Shown piece after piece: positions 33,455 through 40,302 of a DNA stretch of 40,302 nt (the stretch's first letter is position 1; every line of letters begins with the position of its first letter). Origin of the DNA: Bryobacteraceae bacterium (GTDB lineage Bacteria > Acidobacteriota > Terriglobia > Bryobacterales > Bryobacteraceae); assembly GCA_019187195.1 (NCBI GenBank), contig JABAQT010000003.1, positions 1-40,302 on the forward strand, written 5' to 3'. Under the pieces are notes generated by a model that ran no database searches, was not told the origin of the DNA, and saw nothing but the letters and a program-made list of their open reading frames with translations. Made by a program: the position numbers and the translations under genes.

Positions 33455-34359
33455 TGTGGAAACCGGAAGGCGCGATTGCAGCCGCGGTGACCCCTTCCCG
33501 TCCGGATACGTTTCAAATGGACATGGGGGCATCGCTCGAGCTGATCGATTTTCTCTGCTCCCATGGAGCGGGCGCGATCACCGTTTTCGGTCCGAATGGT
33601 GAGTTTCCGCACTTTCCGGTGGAAGACCGGATTCGCCTGGCGCACCTGGCCATCAAGCGGAGCCGCGCTCCGGTGATCGTCAACGCCACCTGCTCGAACC
33701 TGGACGATGCGGTGGCGATCACGGACCACGCGGGCTCGAACGGAGCCGCCGCGATTTTCATCCAGCCTCCTTTCTATTACCACTACGAGCCGCCGGAAAT
33801 TCGTGAGTTTTTTCTTCGCTACAGCGAGGAAGTAAACGTCGAAATTCCGGTGCTTCTCTATCATTCGCCGGTGTTCCACAACTCGATTCCGTGGGAAGTG
33901 GCCTCGGAGTTGCTCACGCGGGGAATCGTGGCCGGGATCAAGGATTCAAGCGGCGACTGGGAGTATTTCGAGAGGCTGCTCGCCATCAGGGGAGCAGCGC
34001 CTTTTCTCCTGTTCGCGGGCAACGAGAGTGTTCTACTGCGCGCCCGGCGGGCGGGAGCGGACGCCTTCGTATCGAGTTGCGCCTGCGCCGTGCCGGAACT
34101 GTTCGCCGCGCTCGAAGAGGCGATCCGGAAGGGAGACAACGAACAGACCGGCCGCCTCGAGACACTGCAGAATGAATTTCTAAGCCGCGTGGCGGATTTC
34201 CCCGGCCCGATGGGGATCAAGGAAGCGCTCGAGGCGCGCGGCCTGAAGATGGGAAAGCGCGCGATTCCGTTCGCGCCGGAGACCCGGCGGAGGGCCGAGG
34301 TGTTCCGCGACTGGTTTCAGATCTGGCTGCCGAACATGCTCAAAGCCGCCGGCGGGTAG
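33454..34359 (+). CDS. DHDPS/NAL-family (class I) aldolase
   Basis: 301 residues, TIM barrel. The Schiff-base lysine is Lys163 (AGIKDSSGD) and the tyrosine Tyr136 (LLYHSP); the carboxylate-binding loop reads GPNGEF (46-51). Members are dihydrodipicolinate synthase, N-acetylneuraminate lyase, or keto-deoxy sugar-acid aldolases. The GPNGE loop differs from the GTTGE of DapA, so lysine synthesis is unlikely; a sugar-acid aldolase fits better, but the sialidase in the window is 30 kb away and does not prove sialic acid use. Confidence 0.85.
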   Translation: MWKPEGAIAAAVTPSRPDTFQMDMGASLELIDFLCSHGAGAITVFGPNGEFPHFPVEDRIRLAHLAIKRSRAPVIVNATCSNLDDAVAITDHAGSNGAAAIFIQPPFYYHYEPPEIREFFLRYSEEVNVEIPVLLYHSPVFHNSIPWEVASELLTRGIVAGIKDSSGDWEYFERLLAIRGAAPFLLFAGNESVLLRARRAGADAFVSSCACAVPELFAALEEAIRKGDNEQTGRLETLQNEFLSRVADFPGPMGIKEALEARGLKMGKRAIPFAPETRRRAEVFRDWFQIWLPNMLKAAGG

Positions 34360-34364
34360 CGGCG

Positions 34365-34383
34365 CGCCGCTGCTTGCGCGGCG
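34365..34383. other. Small GC hairpin before the decarboxylase gene
   Basis: CGCCGC (34365-34370) and GCGGCG (34378-34383) can pair across a 7-base loop just after the aldolase stop. There is no U-tract. In DNA this rich in GC such symmetry is frequent, so this is only a weak candidate for a terminator. Confidence 0.25.
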
Positions 34384-34413
34384 GGTGTCCGCAACCCTGC
34401 GACACTGGAACTT

Positions 34414-35823
34414 ATGATTCAAGATCCGCTGCCCCGCGACATGCCTCCGGAGGAGTTCCGCCGCGCGGGGCATGAAGTCATCGACTGGATTGCCGATTAT
34501 CTCAGCGATCCGCGCCGGTTCGGCGTGCTTCCCGGCGCCGAGCCCGGACAACTCACGGACCTGCTTCCCCCCACGGCTCCCGAGCACGGCGAGCCGGTGG
34601 AGCGGATCCTCGAGGATTTCCGGAAGCTGATTCTTCCGCATTCGACGCTTTGGAACCATCCGTTGTTTTTTGCCTATTTCTCCGTGTCGAGCAGCGGTCC
34701 GGGCATTCTCGCGGAGACTCTCAGCGCGGCGCTGAACATGAACGGGATGCTGTGGAAATCCTCGCCCGCGGTCACGGAACTCGAGCAGGTGACTCTCGGA
34801 TGGCTGCGGGAGTGGCTGCGCCTGCCGGAGTCTTTTTTCGGAATCATTCACGACACCGCTTCCTTGAGCACTTTTCACGCGATTCTGGCGGCGCGCGCGT
34901 TCGCCGATCCGGACATGCGCGAGCGCGGCTCCTCGCCGGGCTTTGTTCTCTACACATCCGGGCATTCCCATTCCTCGGTGGAGAAGGGGGCGCTGGCTCT
35001 CGGCATCGGGCAGCGGTATGTGCGGAAGATTCCAAGCGACGAAGCCTTCCGCATGCGCCCGGAGGCGCTCGCGGAAGCGATCGCCGCCGACCGGGCGGCG
35101 GGCTTGCGCCCCTTCTGCGCAGTAGCCACGGTGGGGACCACATCGACGACGAGCGTTGATCCGGTTCCGGCCATTGCGGACATCTGCGAGAAGGAAGACA
35201 TCTGGCTGCACGTTGACGCCGCCTATGGGGGGCACGCCGCGATCCTGCCCGAGTACGAACACTATCTCGAGGGAGCGTCGCGCGCCCATTCGCTGGTGAT
35301 CAATCCTCACAAGTGGCTGTTCACGCCCATCGACCTGAGCGCTTTCTATATCCGCTATCCGGAGGCGCTGCGGCAGGCTCTTTCGCTGGTTCCCGAATAT
35401 CTACGCACGCCCGACGATCCGCGGATGGTGAACTACATGGACTACGGCGTGGCTTTGGGCCGGAGGTTCCGGGCGTTGAAGCTGTGGTTCGTGATGCGCT
35501 ATTTCGGCCGTGATGGGATTGCGGCGCTGATTCGCAACCATATCCGCATGGCCCGGGAACTGGCGCGGTTGATCGAAGCCGATTCGCGATTCGAGTTGTG
35601 CGCGCCGGCTCCGATGTCGCTCGTCTGTTTCCGGCTTCGCGGACCGGACGAGGCGACGCGCGTCCTGCTCGAGAAGCTGAACCAGACTGGTGAAGTATTC
35701 TTTTCGCACACGGCGCTTCATGGCAGATTTGTGATGCGCTGGTCCATCGGCAACATTCATACGACCTGGGAAGATATCGTAAGGACGTGGAGCCTGGTCC
35801 AGGCGCTTGCTGCGTCTGCCTAG
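34414..35823 (+). CDS. PLP-dependent group II (aromatic amino acid) decarboxylase
   Basis: 469 residues. Lys300 in NPHKW binds PLP, Asp268 (HVDAAYGG) and the histidine in TSGHSHSS (His184) hold and stack the ring. It fits the DOPA/tryptophan decarboxylase family (N-terminal EFRRAGHEVIDWIADYL helix pair and PLFFAYFSVSSS). Bacterial members act on tryptophan, phenylalanine, tyrosine or other amino acids; the substrate is not determined. The 54 bases before it hold no clear promoter. It converges on the chbG/hpnK-like gene with a 4-base overlap. Confidence 0.9.
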   Translation: MIQDPLPRDMPPEEFRRAGHEVIDWIADYLSDPRRFGVLPGAEPGQLTDLLPPTAPEHGEPVERILEDFRKLILPHSTLWNHPLFFAYFSVSSSGPGILAETLSAALNMNGMLWKSSPAVTELEQVTLGWLREWLRLPESFFGIIHDTASLSTFHAILAARAFADPDMRERGSSPGFVLYTSGHSHSSVEKGALALGIGQRYVRKIPSDEAFRMRPEALAEAIAADRAAGLRPFCAVATVGTTSTTSVDPVPAIADICEKEDIWLHVDAAYGGHAAILPEYEHYLEGASRAHSLVINPHKWLFTPIDLSAFYIRYPEALRQALSLVPEYLRTPDDPRMVNYMDYGVALGRRFRALKLWFVMRYFGRDGIAALIRNHIRMARELARLIEADSRFELCAPAPMSLVCFRLRGPDEATRVLLEKLNQTGEVFFSHTALHGRFVMRWSIGNIHTTWEDIVRTWSLVQALAASA

Positions 35824-36647
35824 AGGTCGCGATAGCAGACGAGGCGGATACCCAGGCGCTTCACGGCCTCCCGGGTCTCTTCGGCCGTGAGCGCATCGAG
35901 TTCGCGGCGGCGGCTTTCCTTCAACCTGGTCCTTGACGACAGGAGTTCTCCGGTGCAGAAACCGGGGTGTGTCATGAACTCCGTGCTGCCCGGCGGCAGT
36001 TGTTCGAGCAGGGCCACCAACTCGCGGGCATCGAAATGGCCGGTCAACTGGAACCCCGCGAAGTGGTCCGTGGTCCTGCATCCCCGCGAGGACAGAGCGC
36101 GGTGAAAGCGGCGCCTGAGGACTTCAAGCGAGCGGCTCAACAGGCGTCTGGCGAGGGGGACGCCGGCGGCGCTCATCGGGTAGTCGAACGGTCTTCGGAC
36201 CCAGGGAATGCCATATCGATGGGAAAGCCGGGCGACCGTCTCGAGCACCGGCGGAAGCAGGTGAGTGTGCTTGTGCGTGTCGAGGTGCGTCGGCTTCACT
36301 CCGGCCGCGAGGATCTTTTCTATCTGTGCCGCAAGTTCTCTTTCCACCGCCAGTTGGCGTTTCACGATGGCCGCCAGCAGGGCTTTCAAGTCTTTGGGAT
36401 AGGGCTTATGGGGCGGCAGCGGCGAGCGGCCGCCCACGAGAACGAGGTGGCAGCCGATGTCGAGCGAGGGATGGCGCTTGGCGAGTTCGACAGCGTGATC
36501 GAAGGCTCCGCCGTTGGCCATCAGAGTGGCGGCGGTGAGAATTCCATGAGTGTGCGCGTGGACGATTCCCTCGTTCACGTCTCGCGTGAATCCGAAATCA
36601 TCCGCGTTGACAATCAGCAGCTTTTCGGTGTTTGCGCGCCCGTTCAA
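35820..36647 (-). CDS. ChbG/HpnK (YdjC-family) carbohydrate deacetylase
   Basis: 275 residues. The YdjC family motif set is present: NADDFGF (Asp16, Asp17), CHLVL (His67), HLDTHKHTH (His121, Asp123, His125) and FMTHPGF near the end. Relatives deacetylate chito-oligosaccharides (ChbG) or occur in hopanoid gene clusters (HpnK). Its start overlaps mlaD by 4 bases, so it is made with a lipid transport system, which favours the HpnK-like lipid role over chitin use. This remains inference. Confidence 0.8.
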   Translation of the reverse strand: MNGRANTEKLLIVNADDFGFTRDVNEGIVHAHTHGILTAATLMANGGAFDHAVELAKRHPSLDIGCHLVLVGGRSPLPPHKPYPKDLKALLAAIVKRQLAVERELAAQIEKILAAGVKPTHLDTHKHTHLLPPVLETVARLSHRYGIPWVRRPFDYPMSAAGVPLARRLLSRSLEVLRRRFHRALSSRGCRTTDHFAGFQLTGHFDARELVALLEQLPPGSTEFMTHPGFCTGELLSSRTRLKESRRRELDALTAEETREAVKRLGIRLVCYRDL

Positions 36648-37717
36648 AACAGACCCAGTTTGATGCGCAGGAATTTCTTCGGATTGGCGCGGAAGTCCTT
36701 GAGCAGGCCGTGCAGTTCGCGCGTCGCCCCATTGATGGACTCATAGAGTTGCGGATTCACCATCAACTGCCCCAGCGTGCCCTGGCCCGTGTTGAGCTTG
36801 TCGACGGTAATGTTGATCTTCTTCAACAGGGCGGCGATCTCGTTATGCAGTTCGTCGCTCTTGAGCAACTTGCCGGCTGTGCCCTTTCCCGCCTGGAGGT
36901 CCTGCAAGACGAGTTTCACCAGAACCAGGTTTCTTTGCAGTTCGTCGTAGACGGCGGGATCTTTCAGCAGCTTGCCGGCGGTGCCTTTTCCCTCCTCGAC
37001 GGAGGCGAGGATGCGGTCCAGGCGCTCGATGGGCTGACGGATGTCCGTATAGAGAGTGTCGTCATAGAGCAGCCTGCTTACAGTGCCCTTGCCCGAGTTC
37101 AACGCCGCGGAAGTCTTCTGGAACTCGGCGAGGATGGAATTCAGACGCTGGTAGAGCGTCTCATCCACCAGCAGTTTTCCGATGTTGCCCTTGCCCGACT
37201 CGACCATCTCGACGATGTTGTCGATCCGCTTGAGGACGATCTGGGCGGAGGTGAGCAGGGGGAAGAAGCTGTCCATGATTTCGAAGATCTCCTTCGACGC
37301 CTGGCTGGGGATGGTTGCCCCGGCTTTGACGGTGTCATGGCTCCGCCCCTTCTTGATATTGATGAACTTCGATCCCAGCAGGTTCTCGGCGCTGACGGTG
37401 GCGATGGAGTCGACCGGGACTTGCGAGAGCATTTTCTCATCGATGCTCATATCGATGCGGACGACGCGATCGGGATCGGTCTCTCCCGTCAGAACCACGT
37501 TCCTGACATTGCCGGCATTGATGCCGTTGATGCGCACGGGTGAACCGACCGCAACCGCCGCCGCGTCGCCCAGGTATGTGTAGAGCATTACTTCGTGAGT
37601 GAAGAGGCTGGTGGTTCCCGTGAGGTAGTAGATCAGCACCGCCACCAGAACAAGGGCGGCGAGGGCGGTGATGCCCACCCGTAACCGCGCCCAACTCACT
37701 TTGTTCGCTGATGGCAT
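36644..37717 (-). CDS. mlaD: MlaD-type MCE-domain lipid-transport protein with repeats
   Basis: 357 residues. One N-terminal membrane helix (~14-34), then an MCE domain (~38-125: YTYLGDAAAVAVGSPVRINGINAG, VSAENLLGSKFINI). The C-terminal half holds five repeats of about 36 residues, each built on S/E/A/T-G-K/Q-G-x-x-G-K/R/Q-L-L/M followed by an L/Y block: GKGNIGKLL, GKGTVSRLL, GKGTAGKLL, GKGTAGKLL and GQGTLGQLM. Such repeats are common in long MlaD proteins and probably form a helical bundle or needle across the periplasm. It is made between mlaF and the hpnK-like gene. Confidence 0.88.
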   Translation of the reverse strand: MPSANKVSWARLRVGITALAALVLVAVLIYYLTGTTSLFTHEVMLYTYLGDAAAVAVGSPVRINGINAGNVRNVVLTGETDPDRVVRIDMSIDEKMLSQVPVDSIATVSAENLLGSKFINIKKGRSHDTVKAGATIPSQASKEIFEIMDSFFPLLTSAQIVLKRIDNIVEMVESGKGNIGKLLVDETLYQRLNSILAEFQKTSAALNSGKGTVSRLLYDDTLYTDIRQPIERLDRILASVEEGKGTAGKLLKDPAVYDELQRNLVLVKLVLQDLQAGKGTAGKLLKSDELHNEIAALLKKINITVDKLNTGQGTLGQLMVNPQLYESINGATRELHGLLKDFRANPKKFLRIKLGLF

Positions 37718-37727
37718 GGCAATCTCC

Positions 37728-38528
37728 TCAGTGTCTCAAAACGAACTTCGAAATGTATGGGTCTCTCGTTTCCCGCAGTTGCTTGGCGGAACCCTCGAAC
37801 ACCAGCCGGCCTTCCTTCATCACGAGAAAGCCGATGCCTTCTATTTCGCCGGGCACTCGATCGAGGGAATCCGTAGCGGGGTTGTAGCTGTATTGCGCCA
37901 GGATCTGCCCGTCCTGGAGGCGCTGCGTGACGATAATCGTGGTCGCATGCCGCATGTCTCTCTCCTTGACGATGAGGGTCATGATGTTGTTCGCCGTAAT
38001 CGGATCGAGGCCCGCGGTGGGGCTGTCATAGAGGACGAGATCGGGTTGGGTGATATTGGCGCGCGCGATGCCCACCCTGCGGCGCATGCCCCCGGACAGC
38101 TCGCTGGGAACCTTGTCGAGCGTGTGCTCGAGCTCGACGAAGGTCAACGCGCGCTCGACTCGAGGGCGCACCTCTTGCGGGGGGCACTTCACCATCTTCT
38201 GGTTTACCAGCGGATAGGCGACGTTCTCCTCAATGGTAAGGGAGTCGAACAACGCGCCTTCCTGGAACAGGATACCGGCGCGCGCGCGAATATCGAACAA
38301 CTGCCGCTCCTTCCTGTCCGTGATGTCCTCACCGAAGAGGAAGACACGGCCGCTGTCGGGGCGCAGCAGGCCGAGCGCGGTCTTGAGGATCACCGTTTTA
38401 CCGCTAGCGGCGGCTCCCATGATGATGCGCGCTTCGCCTTTGAGAATCTCGAAGGAAAGCTCCTCGATCGCGGGAGTTCCGTCAAAGGCGACTGTCACAT
38501 TTTCAAACCGCAGGATGGATTCCGGCAT
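37728..38528 (-). CDS. mlaF: MlaF-like ABC ATPase with degenerate catalytic residues
   Basis: 266 residues. The ABC fold is complete: Walker A is GAAASGKT (38-45), Q-loop LFQEGALFDS, signature SELSGGMRRRVGIARA. Two key residues deviate: after the Walker B aspartate (LYDSPTAGLDP) Ser169 replaces the catalytic glutamate, and Gln202 (IIVTQRL) replaces the switch histidine. About 20 extra residues (~211-231) follow that point. ATP binding is likely, hydrolysis doubtful. Spacing to mlaE is 8 bases and to mlaD 10 bases. Confidence 0.87.
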   Translation of the reverse strand: MPESILRFENVTVAFDGTPAIEELSFEILKGEARIIMGAAASGKTVILKTALGLLRPDSGRVFLFGEDITDRKERQLFDIRARAGILFQEGALFDSLTIEENVAYPLVNQKMVKCPPQEVRPRVERALTFVELEHTLDKVPSELSGGMRRRVGIARANITQPDLVLYDSPTAGLDPITANNIMTLIVKERDMRHATTIIVTQRLQDGQILAQYSYNPATDSLDRVPGEIEGIGFLVMKEGRLVFEGSAKQLRETRDPYISKFVLRH

Positions 38529-38536
38529 CCGGCCGC

Positions 38537-39292
38537 CTAGATGCTCACGAAAATCTTCGTCACCAGCGTGTTGAGCACGAAGATCCAGACGGAGGCGGCG
38601 ACCACCGCCTGGGTGGTGGCCAAGCCGACGCCCTGTGTTCCCCCGCGGGTTCGCAATCCGTAAAAACAGCCCACCAGCGAAATGACGAATGCAAAAACAA
38701 ATGGTTTAAGTAGCCCCTGGACGATATCGCTGTATTCGAGAATGCGGTACGAGGCGTTCCAATATTCGGCGGTGGTCTGATGCAGCAGGGCGGCCGCGAT
38801 GATGTAGCCGCCCAGCATGCCCACGAAATCCGAAATGGCCGTGAGACACGGCAGCATCACGGCCGTGGCAATGACGCGCGGTTTGACCAGCTTCTGAATG
38901 GGATCGGTGCCGAGCGCGCGCATGGCGTCAATCTGTTCGGTGACTTTCATCGATCCGAGTTCGCTGGCGATTCCGGCGGAGTTGCGGCCCGCGCACACCA
39001 GGGCAGTCAACACCGGCCCCAACTCGCGAACCAGCGTGATGGCAACAATGGGTCCCGTCTGGTTCACCGCGCCGTAGGTCTGCAATGCCTTGGACATCTG
39101 AAGCGCCATCACAATTCCGCTGAAGAACCCCGTGAGAAGAACAATCGGCAGGCTACCCACGCCGATAATGTCCATCTGCAGGACGATGTCTTTCGGATAG
39201 TGGGGCCGGCGGGACATGCCCCGAAACGCCCGGCCGGCGAGAAAGACGAACTCTTGGATCGTGAGTACGGGGGGTTTCAGGAAGTCCAGCAA
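38537..39292 (-). CDS. mlaE: MlaE-type ABC permease
   Basis: 251 residues, about five or six membrane helices. Family motifs are present: VRELGPVLTALVCAGR, GSMKVTEQIDAMRALG and QTTAEY region. The start is TTG at 39292, preceded by AAGGA about 9 bases away; no better start lies in frame nearby. It forms the membrane core of a phospholipid transporter with MlaF and MlaD. It heads the mlaE-mlaF-mlaD-hpnK-like operon, divergent from the P1 peptidase. Confidence 0.92.
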   Translation of the reverse strand: MLDFLKPPVLTIQEFVFLAGRAFRGMSRRPHYPKDIVLQMDIIGVGSLPIVLLTGFFSGIVMALQMSKALQTYGAVNQTGPIVAITLVRELGPVLTALVCAGRNSAGIASELGSMKVTEQIDAMRALGTDPIQKLVKPRVIATAVMLPCLTAISDFVGMLGGYIIAAALLHQTTAEYWNASYRILEYSDIVQGLLKPFVFAFVISLVGCFYGLRTRGGTQGVGLATTQAVVAASVWIFVLNTLVTKIFVSI

Positions 39293-39334
39293 TCTGCTAT
39301 TCCTTGAAAATTAGATGCTACCATACCGATTCGG

Positions 39335-40302
39335 ATGCCCCTGATGAGCAAGGGTCTTACAGACATTCCGGGGATCAAGGTGGGGCACGCGTCGGATTTC
39401 GAGGGTCTCACCGGCTGCACGGCGATTCTTTGCGAGGCGGGCGCGGTGGCGGGCGCCGACGTCCGCGGTTCGGCGTCGGGCACGGAGGAGTTCGAGGTGA
39501 TGAACCCGTTGCACACCGCCGATCGCGTGCATGGCGTGATGCTCGCGGGCGGCAGCGCTTTCGGACTCGAGGCGGCATCCGGCGCGCGCCGCTACCTGGC
39601 AGAGAAAGGCGTCGGGTTCGCCTTTGGGGGAGCGCGCATCCCCATCGTTCCGGGAGCGATTCTTTTCGATCTCGGGATCGGCAAGGCCACGGCCCGGCCC
39701 AACCGGGAAATGGGCGAAGCGGCGGCGGCGGCGGCGACGGAGGAGGCAGTGAAGGAGGGAGCTCTCGGAGCGGGAACCGGAGCCACGGTGGGGAAGATTC
39801 TCGGCATGAAGCACGCCATGAAATCGGGGATTGGGTCGGCCAGCGTTTGGCTGGACGGCGAACTGGCGGGCGTGCGCGTTTGCGCGCTGGCGGCGGTGAA
39901 CGCGCTGGGCGACATTCGCGACCCGGAAAACGGCCACCTTGTGGCGGGCGCGCGGCGCTCGCCGGATAGCATGGACCTGGCCGATTCGGTCCGGTTGCTG
40001 AAGCGGGGGCGCCGGGGATCCCCGGGAAGCAATACAACTCTTGTGGTTGTCGCCACCAACGCAAGGCTGACCAAAGTGGGAGCGTCGAAACTGGCGCAGT
40101 TCGGCAGTCTCGGCGTGGCGCGGGCGATTCAGCCGGTGTGGACGATGTCGGACGGGGACGTTGTCCTCGCGCTTTCACTGGGCGCGGCGCGGGCTCCCCT
40201 GGATCCGCTGGGCGTGGCGGCGGCCGAGGCCGTTTCGCAAGCCATTCTGCGGGCGGTGCGGATGGCCCCGACGCTGGGCGGTATTCCGGGGTTGGCGGGG
40301 TA
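39335..40302 (+). CDS. P1 (S58, DmpA-like) peptidase, cut by window end
   Basis: 322 complete codons with no stop inside the window; the last two bases are TA, which would start a stop or tyrosine codon. The ATG at 39335 begins MPLMSKGLTDIPG; a second ATG follows at 39344. The fold is that of self-cleaving peptidases: TDIPGIKVGHA, GCTAIL, MLAGGSAFGLEAA, and the cleavage region GSNTTLVVVATNA, where the residue after Asn is expected to become the N-terminal nucleophile. Members cleave N-terminal residues or beta-amino acids. It is probably nearly complete, as the usual length is about 330 residues. Confidence 0.85.
   Translation, partial: MPLMSKGLTDIPGIKVGHASDFEGLTGCTAILCEAGAVAGADVRGSASGTEEFEVMNPLHTADRVHGVMLAGGSAFGLEAASGARRYLAEKGVGFAFGGARIPIVPGAILFDLGIGKATARPNREMGEAAAAAATEEAVKEGALGAGTGATVGKILGMKHAMKSGIGSASVWLDGELAGVRVCALAAVNALGDIRDPENGHLVAGARRSPDSMDLADSVRLLKRGRRGSPGSNTTLVVVATNARLTKVGASKLAQFGSLGVARAIQPVWTMSDGDVVLALSLGAARAPLDPLGVAAAEAVSQAILRAVRMAPTLGGIPGLAG

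Noticed and set aside
39304..39969. Plus-strand open frame at the right end, rich in Gly and Arg.
   Set aside because: Out of frame with the P1 peptidase, which has clear family motifs from 39335.
1..40302. tRNA, rRNA, insertion sequences or prophage genes.
   Set aside because: None recognised on reading; almost every base is in a protein gene with chromosomal features.

Overview
The window is a dense, GC-rich piece of bacterial chromosome with 29 protein-coding genes, no RNA gene or CRISPR array that I can see, and no insertion sequence. It encodes lipid A synthesis, an Mla-type lipid transport system, TonB, a Tat-exported sialidase and several secreted amidohydrolases and peptidases. That mix points to a Gram-negative heterotroph, most likely an acidobacterium of the Solibacter/Bryobacter kind. 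The taxonomic call is inference from gene content and composition only. Layout, left to right: (1) 1-345, a tandem array made of copies of the 3' end of the neighbouring sialidase gene; sialidase (minus); MerR-type regulator (plus). (2) 2132-5491, an S41 processing protease and a GMP synthase (plus) whose dimerisation region looks like the long eukaryote-type form. (3) 15894-5458, one tightly packed minus-strand run of nine genes: fabZ, lpxA, lpxI, a Gfo/Idh/MocA sugar-nucleotide dehydrogenase, tonB, nurA, herA, sbcD, sbcC. Junctions overlap or are separated by at most 8 bases. It joins lipid A synthesis to a complete NurA-HerA-Mre11-Rad50-like DNA-end resection set of the archaeal type. (4) 15918-22691, an M20 peptidase, a prolyl oligopeptidase (minus), an acyltransferase/acyl-ACP synthetase fusion (Aas) and an UMF1-type transporter. 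(5) 26584-22702, three overlapping amidohydrolase genes (minus) of which only the middle one keeps the metal-binding His-x-His. (6) 29772-26705, a hairpin-flanked secreted protein of unknown function, an enolase-superfamily enzyme, a medium-chain reductase and a small unknown protein (minus). (7) 29868-35823, a plus-strand series: metal-dependent amidohydrolase, class I glutamine amidotransferase-like hydrolase, a histidine-rich membrane protein, a metallophosphoesterase, a DHDPS-family aldolase and an aromatic amino acid decarboxylase. (8) 39292-35820, mlaE-mlaF-mlaD-chbG/hpnK-like (minus); the MlaF ATPase has lost both the Walker B glutamate and the switch histidine. (9) 39335-end, a P1 (DmpA-like) peptidase running to the window edge. 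The best candidates for something new are the nurA-herA-sbcD-sbcC cassette inside a lipid A operon, the one-active-plus-two-inactive amidohydrolase trio, the degenerate MlaF, and a switch of strand composition near 9-11 kb where the plus strand goes from C-rich to G-rich, as expected at a replication origin or an inversion edge. Promoters are often a good -10 box with no recognisable -35, and several lie so close to the start codon that leaderless transcripts are likely.
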